Below, piece after piece: positions 18,086 through 18,293 of a DNA stretch of 18,293 nt. This stretch comes from JBBRVP01 sp038246785 (lineage in GTDB: Bacteria; Actinomycetota; Actinomycetes; Jiangellales; Jiangellaceae), in assembly GCA_038246785.1 (NCBI GenBank), contig JBBRVP010000056.1, positions 1 through 18,293 of the forward strand. Reading direction: 5' to 3'. Position 1 is the first letter of the stretch, and the number at the start of each line of letters is the position of its first letter. The notes beneath the pieces are model-generated. The model searched no databases. It had not been told where the DNA came from and worked only from the letters and a program-made list of their open reading frames with translations. Position numbers and translations under genes: made by a program.

Positions 18086-18293
18086 CGGGGTGGCGAGGGT
18101 CGCGGGGGGCGACGTAGCCGGGAAGGCGCGGCGAGGGACGAGGGTCACGGGGTGGCGAGGGTCGCGGGGGGCGACGTAGCCGGGAAGGCGCGGCGAGGGA
18201 CGAGGGTCACGGGGTGGCGAGGGGCGCGGGGGGCGACGTAGCCGGGAAGGCGCGGCGAGGGACGAGGGTCACGGGGTGGCGAGGGGCGCGGGG
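18084..18293. repeat. 62-bp tandem repeat, at least 3.4 copies, open at the right edge
   Basis: Units begin CACGGGGTGGCGAGGG at 18084, 18146, 18208 and 18270, so the period is exactly 62 bp. Copies 1 and 2 have GAGGGTCGCGG where copies 3 and 4 have GAGGGGCGCGG; otherwise they look identical. The first unit abuts the palindrome, sharing its terminal CA. The period is not a multiple of three and there are no spacers, so it is neither a coding repeat nor a CRISPR. The array continues beyond the window. Confidence 0.95.

Noticed and set aside
18084..18293. CRISPR array
   Set aside because: Repeats are directly adjacent with a 62-bp period, there are no unique spacers and no cas genes.

Overview
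The window is GC-rich chromosomal DNA (well over 70% G+C by eye in most genes) from an actinobacterium. I base this on GTG starts for most genes, TANNNT-type -10 elements placed directly before GTG starts (leaderless transcripts), and the gene content: a PAC2-family protein, a long-form HisG, a PnuC-type riboflavin transporter under an FMN riboswitch, and cobalamin-dependent MetH. No RNA genes, CRISPR array, transposase or integrase could be identified.

Layout, left to right. (1) 134-769 is a HAD-family phosphatase. (2) 979-2206 is a clearly AT-richer, accessory-looking patch. It holds a secreted beta-rich protein split by a frameshift (979-1161 plus 1194-1643) and a coupled membrane-anchored protein (1637-2206), read from a good promoter with a leaderless GTG start. 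(3) 2414-6469 is a housekeeping run for protein synthesis: def (deformylase), fmt (Met-tRNA formyltransferase) and rsmB (16S rRNA m5C methyltransferase), then a 2'-5' RNA ligase-like 2H phosphoesterase and rpe (ribulose-phosphate epimerase). def and fmt are 3 nt apart; rsmB and the 2H gene overlap their upstream neighbours by 4 nt. (4) 6483-6559 is a long inverted repeat, followed by an FMN riboswitch (6658-6786) controlling a RibM/PnuX-type riboflavin transporter (6885-7604). The riboflavin biosynthesis genes that accompany this transporter in many actinobacteria are absent here. (5) 7658-9287 holds hisE and hisG (histidine biosynthesis) and a small membrane protein with a PH-like tail, each overlapping the next by 4 nt. 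(6) 9336-10190 (minus) is a PAC2-family protein, divergent from metH (10250-13738). metH overlaps a second HAD hydrolase (13735-14460) by 4 nt. (7) 14447-17801 (minus) is a MacB/LolD-type ABC exporter: ATPase plus an 855-residue FtsX-type permease. Its permease end overlaps the HAD gene tail to tail by 14 nt. (8) 17802-18293 is non-coding and highly structured: a C-rich tract, a perfect 25-bp palindrome with a 7-nt loop, and a 62-bp tandem repeat that runs off the window.

The points most worth a second look are the orphaned FMN riboswitch/transporter at a locus where rib biosynthesis genes are expected, the repeated leaderless promoter arrangement (five cases, two of them back to back between the PAC2 gene and metH), the frameshifted secreted protein in the low-GC patch, and the palindrome plus 62-bp repeat complex at the right edge. 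I found no convincing entirely new multi-gene system.
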